Positions 1 to 10,298 of a stretch of DNA of 64,000 bases are shown one piece after another (position 1 is the first letter of the stretch; every line of letters starts with the position of its first letter). Location: the NCBI RefSeq assembly GCF_016919245.1, contig NZ_JAFEJA010000001.1:2886001-2950000 (forward strand), read 5' to 3'. The notes below the pieces were generated by a model. It had not been told where the DNA came from. It made no database searches and was given only the letters and a program-made list of their open reading frames with translations. Origin of the DNA: Streptomyces zhihengii. Its GTDB lineage: Bacteria; Actinomycetota; Actinomycetes; Streptomycetales; Streptomycetaceae. Made by a program: the position numbers and the translations under genes.

Positions 1-148
1 GGGCGTCGAGCGCGGCGACGAACGTCTCCACCAGCAGGACGTGACCGAAGCGGGTCCGGCCGCCGGTCAGCGAGTACGGGCGGACCCGCGCGGGCCGTCG
101 CTCCTGCCCGCGCACCGGGAGTTTGGGGGACGAGGCGGCGGCGGTCAT
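1..148 (-). CDS. cvnC: CvnC-type DUF742 protein, 3' part beyond window
   Basis: The first 49 codons are visible. They begin MTAAASSPKLPVRG and contain RPYSLTGGRTRFGH, the N-terminal signature of DUF742 proteins. These small proteins sit third in Streptomyces conservons (sensor kinase, roadblock protein, DUF742, Ras-like GTPase) and act at the membrane-associated signalling complex. The ATG overlaps the stop of the upstream roadblock gene as ATGA, which supports this start and translational coupling. The GTPase gene cvnD would be expected beyond the window edge. Family membership is clear; the role is known only by analogy. Confidence 0.85.
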   Translation of the reverse strand, partial: MTAAASSPKLPVRGQERRPARVRPYSLTGGRTRFGHVLLVETFVAALDA

Positions 149-633
149 CGGGTGCTCTCCATCGATTTGCGCAGTTCGCTGCGGACTTCGGGGGTGAGTA
201 CATGTCCGGCACGGCCCACGAAGAGGGCCATGTGGTACGCGACGACGCTCATGTCGCAGTCGGGGGTGGCGTGGACGCCGAGCAGGGAGCCGTCGCTGAT
301 GGACATGACGAGCACGCTGCTCTCGTCCATGGCGATCATGGTCTGCTTCACCCCGCCGCCGTCCATCAGTCCGGCGGCGCCGATGGTCAGGCTGCCGATG
401 CCGGAGACGATGGTGGCGAGGTCGGCGCTGGAGCCGCGGGGACCCTCCGGGCGGGCGGCGGGGGCCACCTGACCGGCGGGCTCGGAGTCGGGGTCGGAGG
501 AGAGCAGCAGCAGGCCGTCGGACGAGACGACGGCGACCGAGCGGACTCCTGGCACCTCCTCCACGAGATTGCCCAACAACCACTGCAGATTACGGGCTTC
601 GCTGCTCAGCCCGAATGTGCCGGTCGCAGTCAA
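145..633 (-). CDS. cvnB: Roadblock/LC7 domain protein (CvnB)
   Basis: This is a 162-residue Roadblock/LC7 protein. It begins MTATGTFGLSSEARNLQWLL and contains VRSVAVVSSDGLLLL and the conserved end region SVVAYHMALFVGRAGHVLTP. Roadblock proteins act as regulatory partners of small GTPases. I chose the TTG start because GGAGG lies 7 nt upstream and TTGA overlaps the kinase stop codon; the next gene overlaps as ATGA. It is slightly longer than the usual 135-140 residues because of a Pro/Ala/Gly-rich insert around residues 50-65. Assignment is strong from sequence and order; the physiological signal is unknown. Confidence 0.9.
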   Translation of the reverse strand: MTATGTFGLSSEARNLQWLLGNLVEEVPGVRSVAVVSSDGLLLLSSDPDSEPAGQVAPAARPEGPRGSSADLATIVSGIGSLTIGAAGLMDGGGVKQTMIAMDESSVLVMSISDGSLLGVHATPDCDMSVVAYHMALFVGRAGHVLTPEVRSELRKSMESTR

Positions 634-3600
634 CTGCGTGCCTCCTCGACTGTGTCCCCCGCTTCTGTGTCCGGTGTGTCCGGTGCGTCCGGTGTGTTCG
701 TCGCGTTCTCGTGCTGCGTGTCCGTGCGGTGCGCTGTTCCGTGCGGCCGGCCGGTGTGGGGGGCGGGCGTGGTCTCGGCTCCCGGCGCGCTCCGCGGGAT
801 CTGTGTGCTGTGTGGGGCATGTGGGGGCTGCGTGTCGTGCGTGGCCTGGGTGATCTCGGCCTCGGCGTCGCGGCGGCCGTCCCTCGCGCCCTGCTGGAAA
901 CCGCCCAGCCTGCGGCGCAGGGCGTCGGCGTCGACGGTCCCGGTGCGTCCGGCGGCCGGGGCGGCGGGGGCGACGTTCCGGGGCGTCCGCTTGGGGAGCC
1001 CCTTGTCGGTGATCCGGTCCCACGCGGGCGCCGCCGCCTCGGGGGCGTCCGCCGCGTGGCCCTCCGCCGTGGAGGCGCCGGGGGCCGGAGCGGGCTCGCT
1101 CGGGGCTGGGGCCGTGGGGGTGTGCCCCTGGGGGGCGAAGGGGGCGGGGTCGTCGGCCGGGGCGGGCTGCCGGGGCAGCCGCATGGTGAACGTCTCCTGG
1201 TCGATCCCGTCGGTGACGGGCTCGCCGTCGGCGTTGCGCTCGTGGGTCTCCTCGGCCTCGGCGGCGCGCACCGCGCGCTCGGCCGCGGCCACGAAGGGGT
1301 CGGCGGACTCGGGGGCGGTCGGCGCGTCCGGCGCGTGCGCGCCGGTGAGGCCCGGGCGCTCCGCAGCGGGAGACGTGCCCGTGCCGGTGGAGCCGGCGCC
1401 CGCGGCAGCAGGAGACGTGCCCGTGCCGGGAAGCTCCGTGCTCTCGGGGCCGGCCTGCGACGGGCCGGCCTGCGGAAGCGAGCCGCCGGGCGCTGCGGCG
1501 GCCGGCAGCCCGGCCTCGGCCGATCCGGCGCCCGGGTGCCCGGCCTCCGCCGCTCCGGCGCCGGGCAGCGAGCCGCCCGGCTCCCCGGCCGCCGCCTCCG
1601 GCGACGGCTCGCCCGCCGCCCCGGAGGCCGGGGCGTCCGGGGCCTGGGGACGGGACGCCGGGCCGCGCCGGGTGGTCGGGGGCAGGGCGTTGGAGTTGGC
1701 CTCGGCGACCGAGCCGGGCAGCTGGACGGCGGGCGCCTGGCCCGCCACCGACACCGACTGCGCGGGTGCCGCGGGAAGTCCCTCGGGGAGCAGCGCGGCC
1801 GGTACGACGACGACGGCCGTGACACCGCCCTGCTTGTGCTCGCGGAGCTGGAGGCGGACGCCGTGGCGCGCGGCCAGCAGGGCGGCCACCCGCAGACCGA
1901 GGCCCTCGGTCTCGCGGCCGCCCGGCGTGTCGTACACGGCGGGGTCGGCCAGGCCGGCGTTGACCTCGTCCAGGCGCTCGGGGGTCATCCCGATCCCGGT
2001 GTCCTGCACCGAGAGCATGATCTCGCCGCTCTCCAGGAGCCAGCCGGACATCTCGACCTGCGCGTCCGGCGGGGAGAACGAGGTGGCGTTCTCCAGCAGT
2101 TCGGCGACGAGGTGGCTGAGGTCGTCGGCGGCGAAGCCCGCGACCTGGGCGTGCGGCGGCAGGGACTGGATGACGACCCGGTCGTAGCGCTCGATCTCGC
2201 TGACGGCCGCCCGCAGCACGTCGACCAGCGGCACCGGCCCGACATGGCCCTGGCCGTGCTCGGTGCCCGCGAGGACCAGCAGGTTCTCGCTGTGGCGGCG
2301 CATGACGGTGGCCATGTGGTCGAGCTTGAAGAGGGTGGCCAGACGCTCCGGGTCCTGCTCGCGCTCCTCCAGCTTCTCGATGACGCCGAGCTGGCGTTCG
2401 ACGAGCCCGAGGGTCCGCAGCGAGAGGTTGACGAAGGTGTGGTGGACGGTGTGGCGCAGCCGCTCCAGCTCGCCGGTCAGCTCCGCCGTGCGGGCGCCCA
2501 GCTCGGCGCGGGCGGCGGCGAGTTCGGCGGCGGCCGCCTCGCGGGAGCCGACCAGGTCGCCGCGGTCGCTGTCGAGGCGCTCCACGCGTCCGGCGAGTTC
2601 CCGGAGCTGCCCGTGCAGGGCGTTGAGGGAGCGGACGACCTGGGCGAACTCGTCGTTGCGCCCGGTGAAGCGGACCGGGTCGCCCGCCCCTTGGCCGTCG
2701 GCGAGCCGGGCGGCGCCGATGCGCAGCACGGCGAGCGGCCGGGTCAGGGTGCGGGAGATCGCGGCGAGGACGCCGACGGTGATCACGAGCAGACCGCCGA
2801 GCAGGGCGATGCGTATCTCGAGGGCGGTGACGTCGTCGTCGCGGAGCTGTTCGAAGGCGGCGAGCCGGTCGGCGGCCAGGGCCGTCTCGGCGCCGCGCAT
2901 CTGCTCGATCCGGGCGGTGAGCGCGGCCTCCAGCTCGGCGCGGTCGGTGCGGCGCTCGCTGCCGGTGAGCCGGGGCTGGTCGGTGAGGCGGGCGAGGAAG
3001 GCCTCGGCGGTCTTGACCTCGGAGCCGGTGACGGTGGCGGCCAGCTTCTCGCGGGCGGACGTGCCGGCGGACTGGTCGAAGTCGGCGAGCGCGCCGAGTT
3101 CGCGCACCCGGGCCTGCTGGGCGGCGGCGGTCAGGGCGTCGCGGGTGCGGGCGTCCTCTCCGGTGTCCTCGCCGTCGGTCTCGACGGGCAGGCCGGTGAT
3201 CGGGTCGTAGCTCAGCACGGGCTCGGGCCGCGGCACGGACAGGGCCGCGAGCAGCAGGCCGCGTACGGCGGACGCCTGTTCCACGGCGTGGCCGAGGTCG
3301 GCGGTGGCCCGGGTCCCGTCGGCGGCGCGCGGCGGCGTCCGGTCGGAGAGCTCGGAGGCGAGCGCGTGGAGCCGGTCGATCACCGCGGTGTAGGAGCCGT
3401 GCACCTCGACGGGGGTGCTCTTGCCTTCGAGGGCGGTCCGGCGCAGGGTCGGCACGGTGGCGAGGCTGCGGCCCAGCTCGGCGTGGTCGCCGGTGGCCTC
3501 CTCGCGGATCTCGTCCATCTGGCGGTCGACGCGGGCGCTGAGACCGTCCGTCAGGGTGCGGCGGTCGGCCTTGTCGCCCTTCTGGTTCTCGCCGCCCGCG

Positions 3601-3926
3601 GCGAGCCAGGCGACGACCTCGTCCCGCTCGTCGGAGAGGGAGTGGGCCAGCGTGACCGCCTGGCGGTCGAGGGCCGAGAGGGTCACGAGCTCCTGGGACG
3701 AGGTCAGATCCGCCGACACGGCCAGGACGCCGGGGACACCGGCTCCGACCACGGCGAGTCCGGCGAACGCGACACCGGCCACCAGCCTGGTGCGCACCCT
3801 GACCGGGTGTCCTTTGGGGGTCGTGTCGTCCTTGGGGGGCAGGGGGGCCGCCGTCGCCGGGGCGGGCGTACCGCCCGCGTTCTCCGTGGGCCTGCCGCCT
3901 TTGCCCCGAGGCCGCTTCTTCTGCAC
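630..3926 (-). CDS. cvnA: Nitrate/nitrite-sensor-type histidine kinase (CvnA)
   Basis: About 1098 residues. A membrane segment (about 45-67, GVAFAGLAVVGAGVPGVL) is followed by an extracytoplasmic NIT-type sensor region, a second membrane segment (about 369-390, LLGGLLVITVGVLAA), HAMP, and a kinase module. The ATP-binding region contains ELLENATSFSPPDAQ (N box) and DTGIGM. From about residue 690 to the end is a Pro/Ala/Gly/Glu-rich, apparently disordered tail of some 400 residues. This architecture is typical of the first gene of a conservon. The GTG start is a judgement: the frame is open further upstream, but the basic QKKRPRGKGG leader before TM1 fits the family. The stop overlaps the cvnB start. 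Confidence 0.85.
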   Translation of the reverse strand: MQKKRPRGKGGRPTENAGGTPAPATAAPLPPKDDTTPKGHPVRVRTRLVAGVAFAGLAVVGAGVPGVLAVSADLTSSQELVTLSALDRQAVTLAHSLSDERDEVVAWLAAGGENQKGDKADRRTLTDGLSARVDRQMDEIREEATGDHAELGRSLATVPTLRRTALEGKSTPVEVHGSYTAVIDRLHALASELSDRTPPRAADGTRATADLGHAVEQASAVRGLLLAALSVPRPEPVLSYDPITGLPVETDGEDTGEDARTRDALTAAAQQARVRELGALADFDQSAGTSAREKLAATVTGSEVKTAEAFLARLTDQPRLTGSERRTDRAELEAALTARIEQMRGAETALAADRLAAFEQLRDDDVTALEIRIALLGGLLVITVGVLAAISRTLTRPLAVLRIGAARLADGQGAGDPVRFTGRNDEFAQVVRSLNALHGQLRELAGRVERLDSDRGDLVGSREAAAAELAAARAELGARTAELTGELERLRHTVHHTFVNLSLRTLGLVERQLGVIEKLEEREQDPERLATLFKLDHMATVMRRHSENLLVLAGTEHGQGHVGPVPLVDVLRAAVSEIERYDRVVIQSLPPHAQVAGFAADDLSHLVAELLENATSFSPPDAQVEMSGWLLESGEIMLSVQDTGIGMTPERLDEVNAGLADPAVYDTPGGRETEGLGLRVAALLAARHGVRLQLREHKQGGVTAVVVVPAALLPEGLPAAPAQSVSVAGQAPAVQLPGSVAEANSNALPPTTRRGPASRPQAPDAPASGAAGEPSPEAAAGEPGGSLPGAGAAEAGHPGAGSAEAGLPAAAAPGGSLPQAGPSQAGPESTELPGTGTSPAAAGAGSTGTGTSPAAERPGLTGAHAPDAPTAPESADPFVAAAERAVRAAEAEETHERNADGEPVTDGIDQETFTMRLPRQPAPADDPAPFAPQGHTPTAPAPSEPAPAPGASTAEGHAADAPEAAAPAWDRITDKGLPKRTPRNVAPAAPAAGRTGTVDADALRRRLGGFQQGARDGRRDAEAEITQATHDTQPPHAPHSTQIPRSAPGAETTPAPHTGRPHGTAHRTDTQHENATNTPDAPDTPDTEAGDTVEEARS

Positions 3927-4291
3927 CGGTGCTCGCAATCTTGCTTGACTCGTCCACCCATGAAGCAGAGATGACGACCGGTCACACGCGAGAGCCCCAC
4001 CCCTGGTACGGCTTCCGACCATTCCAGTGCCTTCGGGAGGGAGGCGCGCATCGGCCGCTCCGCCACCCGAACGAGTGAACAACATGCCGGAGTTGGCGAA
4101 CAACTCACGCGCCCGGTCCGGCACGGCCCGTGCGGCGCGCGGGTTGGACCTCGGGCCCGCCCTTTGGCAGGATGCCCGCCCGCAGGTGCGCACATGCCCC
4201 AATCGGGCCGAAGCCACCCGCCTGACCTGCTGGTACGGGCCAATCCGCGCTTCGTGCAGGAGGCGTGAAGGAGTCATGCAGACTGACCTTC
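3927..4291. other. Divergent intergenic region between cvnA and PP2C gene
   Basis: These 365 bp separate two divergent genes and should contain both promoters. I see no convincing -35/-10 pair. The only clear structure is a perfect inverted repeat GAGTTG-N5-CAACTC at 4090-4106, a possible operator. If the cvnA start were further upstream than chosen, part of this stretch would be coding. Confidence 0.5.
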
Positions 4292-5086
4292 ATGCGTATC
4301 GACCTCGCGACCGAGCCCGGCAGCCGGGAACGACCCAACGAGGATTGGGTGTCGGCGTCCCTGCCCGCTTCGGGCCAGGGCGGAACGCTGGTGCTGCTGG
4401 ACGGCGTCACTCCGCCGAGCGGCGACGCCGGGTGCGTGCACGGCGTCCCCTGGTTCACCGCCCGGCTGGGCGGGGCGCTGACCGAACTGTCCGCTTCACG
4501 GCGCGATCTGCCCCTTCCGGAGGTCCTCGCGGAGGCGATCCGGCGCACCGCGGACGCCCACCGCGGCACATGTGACCTTTCTCACGTCCGCACTCCGCAG
4601 GCAACCGTCGCGCTGGCCCGCTGGGGCGGGCCAGCGGAGGAGGTCGAGTACCTCGTGCTCTCGGACTCCGCGCTGCTGCTGGAGTCACCGGACGGCACGG
4701 TGACCGCCCTGCTGGACGACCGGCTCGACCGGCTGCCGCGCGAGGCCCTGCGCACCCATGCCTCGGCGGACGCTCTGCGCAACGCGGAGGGCGGCTTCTT
4801 CACGGCGGCGGCCGACCCGGCGGTGTCGGCACGCGCGGTGTCGGGCACCGTCCCCCGGGCGGGGGTGCGGGCGCTGGCGGCGCTCACCGACGGCGCCTCG
4901 CGCTGGGTCGACCTGTTCGGGGAGGGCGACTGGCGGGCGTGCGTGGAGGTGCTGCGCAAGGAAGGGGCCCGGTCGCTGATCGACCGGGTGCGGGCACTGG
5001 AGGCCGCGGACGCCGGGCAGCGCCCCGGGGCCCCGCGGCGCTTCAAGCTCCACGACGACGCGTCCGCGGTGTTCGCGGAGCTGTGA
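4292..5086 (+). CDS. PP2C-like serine/threonine phosphatase family protein
   Basis: A 264-residue protein. The N-terminus has PNEDWVSASLP and LVLLDGVTPP, resembling the RxxNED...DG motif of PP2C phosphatases; later come VLSDSALLL, ALTDGASRW and KLHDDASAVF, which match the spaced Asp motifs that bind the two metals. It is a soluble cytoplasmic protein without membrane segments. The ATG was chosen from the family-like MRIDLATEPGS start; a GTG at 4265 is in frame with AGGAGG almost touching it, so the start is uncertain. Substrate unknown. It stands alone between the conservon and a convergent MarR gene. Confidence 0.75.
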   Translation: MRIDLATEPGSRERPNEDWVSASLPASGQGGTLVLLDGVTPPSGDAGCVHGVPWFTARLGGALTELSASRRDLPLPEVLAEAIRRTADAHRGTCDLSHVRTPQATVALARWGGPAEEVEYLVLSDSALLLESPDGTVTALLDDRLDRLPREALRTHASADALRNAEGGFFTAAADPAVSARAVSGTVPRAGVRALAALTDGASRWVDLFGEGDWRACVEVLRKEGARSLIDRVRALEAADAGQRPGAPRRFKLHDDASAVFAEL

Positions 5087-5135
5087 CGCCGGGCCGGGGC
5101 CCCGGCCCGGCACCCGCCGCTCGCGCCGGGGGCCG

Positions 5136-5567
5136 TCAGCTCTCGGCGCTCGTGTTGAGCTGGTGGAGCAGCCGGGCCAGCTCCGCGACCTCGCCGCGGT
5201 CCCAGCCGGCGAGCTTGCTCATGTAGCGGTCCCGGCGCGCGTCGCGCACATGGCGGAACCGGGCCACCCCTTCGCCGGTGAGCCGTACGAGGGACGCCCG
5301 GCCGTCCGCCGGGTCCGGCTCACGGGTGACGAGGCCGACCTCCTCCAGCGCGCGCAGCTGCCGGCTCATGGTCGCCTTGCCGACCCCGAAGTAGCCGGCG
5401 AGCTCGGTGCCGCGCTGCGCCCCGGCCTCCTCCAGGCGGACCAGCAGCCCGTAGGCGGCGGGCTCCAGATCGGGGTGGACCTCCCGGGCCATCTCTCCGG
5501 ACGAGGCCCGCGCCCGCCGCAGGAAAACCGCCAACTCGCGTTCGAGCGCGAGGAATTCGCGGTCCAT
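5136..5567 (-). CDS. MarR family transcriptional regulator
   Basis: A 143-residue winged-helix protein. Residues about 40-105 hold the MarR DNA-binding domain, with the recognition helix region GVGKATMSRQLRALEEVGLV and the wing DPADGRASLVRLT. MarR proteins bind palindromes as dimers and usually respond to small phenolic or oxidative ligands. The start has a purine-rich GGGGGGAAG ribosome site. The gene is divergent from a secreted lysozyme with 281 bp between; a perfect inverted repeat TCTACG-N2-CGTAGA lies in that gap. Family is certain; target and ligand unknown. Confidence 0.9.
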   Translation of the reverse strand: MDREFLALERELAVFLRRARASSGEMAREVHPDLEPAAYGLLVRLEEAGAQRGTELAGYFGVGKATMSRQLRALEEVGLVTREPDPADGRASLVRLTGEGVARFRHVRDARRDRYMSKLAGWDRGEVAELARLLHQLNTSAES

Positions 5568-5744
5568 ACCACTTCCCCCCTTGAGTCCGGCTTCACTCGC
5601 CGTACCACTTTCGTGCACGTCAGCACCCATCGCGCGCTTTCCCGGTTCTGAAAGTTTCCTCCGCGGGCGGTCATCGCCGCAGTTGGGCAAGTATTTCGCA
5701 GGCATAGACCAACGACGGAACCCGGGTACTCTTCCTCCGCGAGG

Positions 5745-5758
5745 TCTACGTGCGTAGA
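5745..5758. promoter_or_regulatory. Inverted repeat, candidate MarR operator
   Basis: TCTACG-tg-CGTAGA is a perfect 6+2+6 palindrome about 180 bp upstream of the MarR start and 91 bp upstream of the GH25 start. MarR proteins often bind such short palindromes in divergent promoters. No binding evidence is available. Confidence 0.35.
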
Positions 5759-5848
5759 GTTTTTGCTGGCATGTCCACACCACATGGTCCGCCACGACAT
5801 GTCGACACGTCGTCAGATCCCCCCCACCGAGGTCTTCGGAGGCACGCT

Positions 5849-6670
5849 ATGCCCGTGCACAGATCCGGAAAGACCGGTCGTACGCGTCTCGCGGCGGCCG
5901 GCACTCTCGTCGCAGTCATCTCCCTCCTCCTCACCGCCCCGGGGGCCGCCGCCGACCCGAAGCCGGAACGCGGCTCGGCCCACATGGGCATGGGCGTCGT
6001 CGCCCACGACGGCCAGGGCGGCACCCCCCGCGACACCCGCGCGGTCCAGACCGAAGGCGTCGACGTCTCCAGCCACCAGGGGAACGTCGACTGGTCCGGC
6101 CTGTGGAACAGCGGCGTCAAGTGGGCCTACGTCAAGGCCACCGAAGGCACGTACTACAAGAACACGTACTTCACCCAGCAGTACAACGGCTCCTACAACG
6201 TCGGCATGATCCGGGGCACGTACCACTTCGCGACCCCGGACACGACGACCGGCGCGGCCCAGGCGGACTACTTCGTCAACAACGGCGGCGGCTGGTCCAA
6301 GGACGGCAGGACGCTCCCCGGCGCGCTCGACATCGAGTGGAACCCGTACGGCGCCGCCTGCTACGGCAAGTCGCAGTCCGCGATGGTCACCTGGATCCGC
6401 GACTTCCTGAACCGCTACAAGGCCCGCACCGGCCGGGACGCCGTGATCTACACGGCGACGAGCTGGTGGACCCAGTGCACCGGCAACTACGCCGGTTTCG
6501 GCGCCACCAACCCGCTGTGGGTGGCCCGCTACAACACCACGCCCGGCACCCTGCCGGCCGGCTGGCCCTACTACACGATGTGGCAGTACACGTCGTCGGG
6601 ACCGATCGTCGGCGACCACAACAAGTTCAACGGCGCCTACGACCGCGTCGTGGCGCTCGCCAACGGCTGA
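5849..6670 (+). CDS. Secreted GH25 lysozyme
   Basis: A 273-residue cell-wall hydrolase that should cleave the beta-1,4 bond between MurNAc and GlcNAc. Residues 1-35 form a signal peptide (basic start, then GTLVAVISLLLTAPGAAA). The GH25 catalytic domain starts at GVDVSSHQG, where Asp72 is the conserved first acid. It continues with WAYVKATEGTYY and the active-site strand LDIEWNPYG near residue 161, which carries the second acids. It is close to the Chalaropsis/mutanolysin-type lysozymes of Streptomyces. GGAGG precedes the ATG. No separate wall-binding domain is present. Confidence 0.93.
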   Translation: MPVHRSGKTGRTRLAAAGTLVAVISLLLTAPGAAADPKPERGSAHMGMGVVAHDGQGGTPRDTRAVQTEGVDVSSHQGNVDWSGLWNSGVKWAYVKATEGTYYKNTYFTQQYNGSYNVGMIRGTYHFATPDTTTGAAQADYFVNNGGGWSKDGRTLPGALDIEWNPYGAACYGKSQSAMVTWIRDFLNRYKARTGRDAVIYTATSWWTQCTGNYAGFGATNPLWVARYNTTPGTLPAGWPYYTMWQYTSSGPIVGDHNKFNGAYDRVVALANG

Positions 6671-6716
6671 GCCGGCGCGCACCGCTTCCCCCGGGCCCGC
6701 CCCGCGCCGCCGGTCG

Positions 6717-7514
6717 TCACGACCAGTGCGCGGGGCGGGTCAGCCCGTCCGGGATCAGCGTCGCCCCGTCGCCGCGCGCGGCGTTGAGCTGCGGCTGGGT
6801 GAGGAAGAACGCGCCGGTCAGATCCGCGCCCGCCAGCCGGGCGTCCCGCAGGTCGGCCCCGATCAGATCGGTGAGCCGCAGATCGGCGCCCGTCAGGTCG
6901 GCGGCGATCAGACAGGCGCCGCGCAGGCTCACCCCGCGCAGATCCGCTCCCCGCAGCCGCGCGCCCATCAGGTCCGCTCCCCTGCGGTCCTTCTTCTTGC
7001 GCCGGACCTCCGCGCGCACCACGTCGCTGGTGCGCAGCAGCAGGGTGTTCACCTCCGCGCGGCGGGCGGCGACGTCCAGTTCCAGCAGGGCGGCGGGAGC
7101 GAGCCCGGTCAGCTCGCCGACCGAGGCGCGCAGCGCGCGCAGACCGGGGCGCAGCCCGGCGGCGGCCGGCAGGGCCAGCGCCTCGTCCAGGTACCGCAGC
7201 AGTTCGTGGAGCTGCCGGACGACGGGGAAGACGGCGAACATCTCCGCCGCCGTGTCCGGCGCCGTGCGCCAGTCGGTGCCGCCGTAGGTGATCTGCGAGA
7301 CCTGCTGGCCGGCCCCGAAGCAGTCGTAGACGGTGCAGCCCTGGTAGCCGACGTCGCGCAGCCGGTCGTGGATGCCGCACCGGAAGTCGGTGCGGAGGTT
7401 GGCGCACGGCGTGCCGGCCGCCTTGTCGGTGGCGAAGTCGGCGGAGGCGGCGAAGGGCAGGGCGACGCAGCAGAGCCCGAAGCAGTTCGAGCAGTCGGCT
7501 CGCAGGGTGTCCAT
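6717..7514 (-). CDS. Cys-rich N-terminal domain fused to pentapeptide repeats
   Basis: A 265-residue protein in two parts. The first about 80 residues contain a cysteine pattern, CSNCFGLCC then CANL, CGIHD and GCTVYDC, reminiscent of YkgJ-type metal or iron-sulfur cluster proteins. The C-terminal about 90 residues are pentapeptide repeats of the A(D/N)LxG type (GADLMGARLRGADLRGVSL), expected to form a right-handed quadrilateral beta-helix. Function is unknown. The chosen ATG lies 10 nt downstream of a 12-bp tandem repeat that is in frame and would encode GSPH units if translation began upstream. It lies downstream of lon in the same orientation, with a terminator between. Confidence 0.8.
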   Translation of the reverse strand: MDTLRADCSNCFGLCCVALPFAASADFATDKAAGTPCANLRTDFRCGIHDRLRDVGYQGCTVYDCFGAGQQVSQITYGGTDWRTAPDTAAEMFAVFPVVRQLHELLRYLDEALALPAAAGLRPGLRALRASVGELTGLAPAALLELDVAARRAEVNTLLLRTSDVVRAEVRRKKKDRRGADLMGARLRGADLRGVSLRGACLIAADLTGADLRLTDLIGADLRDARLAGADLTGAFFLTQPQLNAARGDGATLIPDGLTRPAHWS

Positions 7515-7523
7515 CCGTCCATT

Positions 7524-7571
7524 GTGCGGGGAGCCGTGCGGGGAGCCGTGCGGGGAGCCGTGCGGGAAGCG
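7524..7571. repeat. 12-bp tandem repeat, four units
   Basis: Three identical copies of GTGCGGGGAGCC and a fourth with two changes run head to tail, ending 10 nt upstream of the pentapeptide gene start. On that gene's strand the repeat is in frame and would read GSPH per unit. It occupies the position where a ribosome binding site would be expected. Confidence 0.9.
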
Positions 7572-7608
7572 ATCACCCCGCCGGTCCCCACCGTCCGGCG
7601 CACGCCGA

Positions 7609-7643
7609 GGCCCGGCCGCGGACGGGTCGTCCGCGGCCGGGCC
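7609..7643 (-). terminator. Terminator of lon
   Basis: A perfect 16-bp stem (7609-7624 with 7628-7643) and a 3-nt loop lies 27 bp past the lon stop, in the gap before the pentapeptide gene. There is no U tract, as is usual in Streptomyces. Confidence 0.7.
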
Positions 7644-7669
7644 CCGTGGCGTTCCCCGGCGGCCGCCCG

Positions 7670-10087
<2,418 letters not shown>

Positions 10088-10108
10088 GATCTCCCCTAAC
10101 GCAGTCAA

Positions 10109-10129
10109 GTTGAGCTGTATGGACTCAAT
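10109..10129 (-). promoter_or_regulatory. HAIR-like HspR operator of lon
   Basis: GTTGAGC-N7-ACTCAAT matches the HspR consensus CTTGAGT-N7-ACTCAAG at 11 of 14 positions with the exact spacer. HspR binds HAIR sites to repress dnaK, clpB and lon in Streptomyces. Its position just upstream of the lon start fits repression. Binding itself is inferred. Confidence 0.75.
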
Positions 10130-10152
10130 GCATGTGAGCCCGGAGATGTTCC
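10127..10152 (-). promoter_or_regulatory. Possible sigma-R promoter of lon
   Basis: Read on the minus strand, GGGAAC is followed after 18 nt by ATTG. The sigma-R consensus is GGAAT (GGGAAY variants) with 18 nt to GTT, so the -35 is good and the -10 has one mismatch. lon has been reported in the S. coelicolor sigma-R regulon. The -10 overlaps the HAIR site. Confidence 0.4.
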
Positions 10153-10298
10153 CCCGGCCGCGTTCGCTCTGAGCGATCACCCCGCACACGCCGCCCGGCC
10201 GGGACGTGGCCCGCGTCACATCGACGCCCCGCAGCCCATCCGCTGTAATAGCCACTGACGCATTGAGTCCATTACATGCACTGACACGGGGAGCACCG

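Noticed and set aside
615..3974. Open frame of over 1100 codons antisense to cvnA
   Set aside because: Gly/Ala/Arg-biased translation without any motif; an artefact of high GC opposite a real kinase gene.
7524..7571. Short tandem repeats as a CRISPR-like array
   Set aside because: The units are 12 bp, contiguous and without spacers; no cas gene is present.
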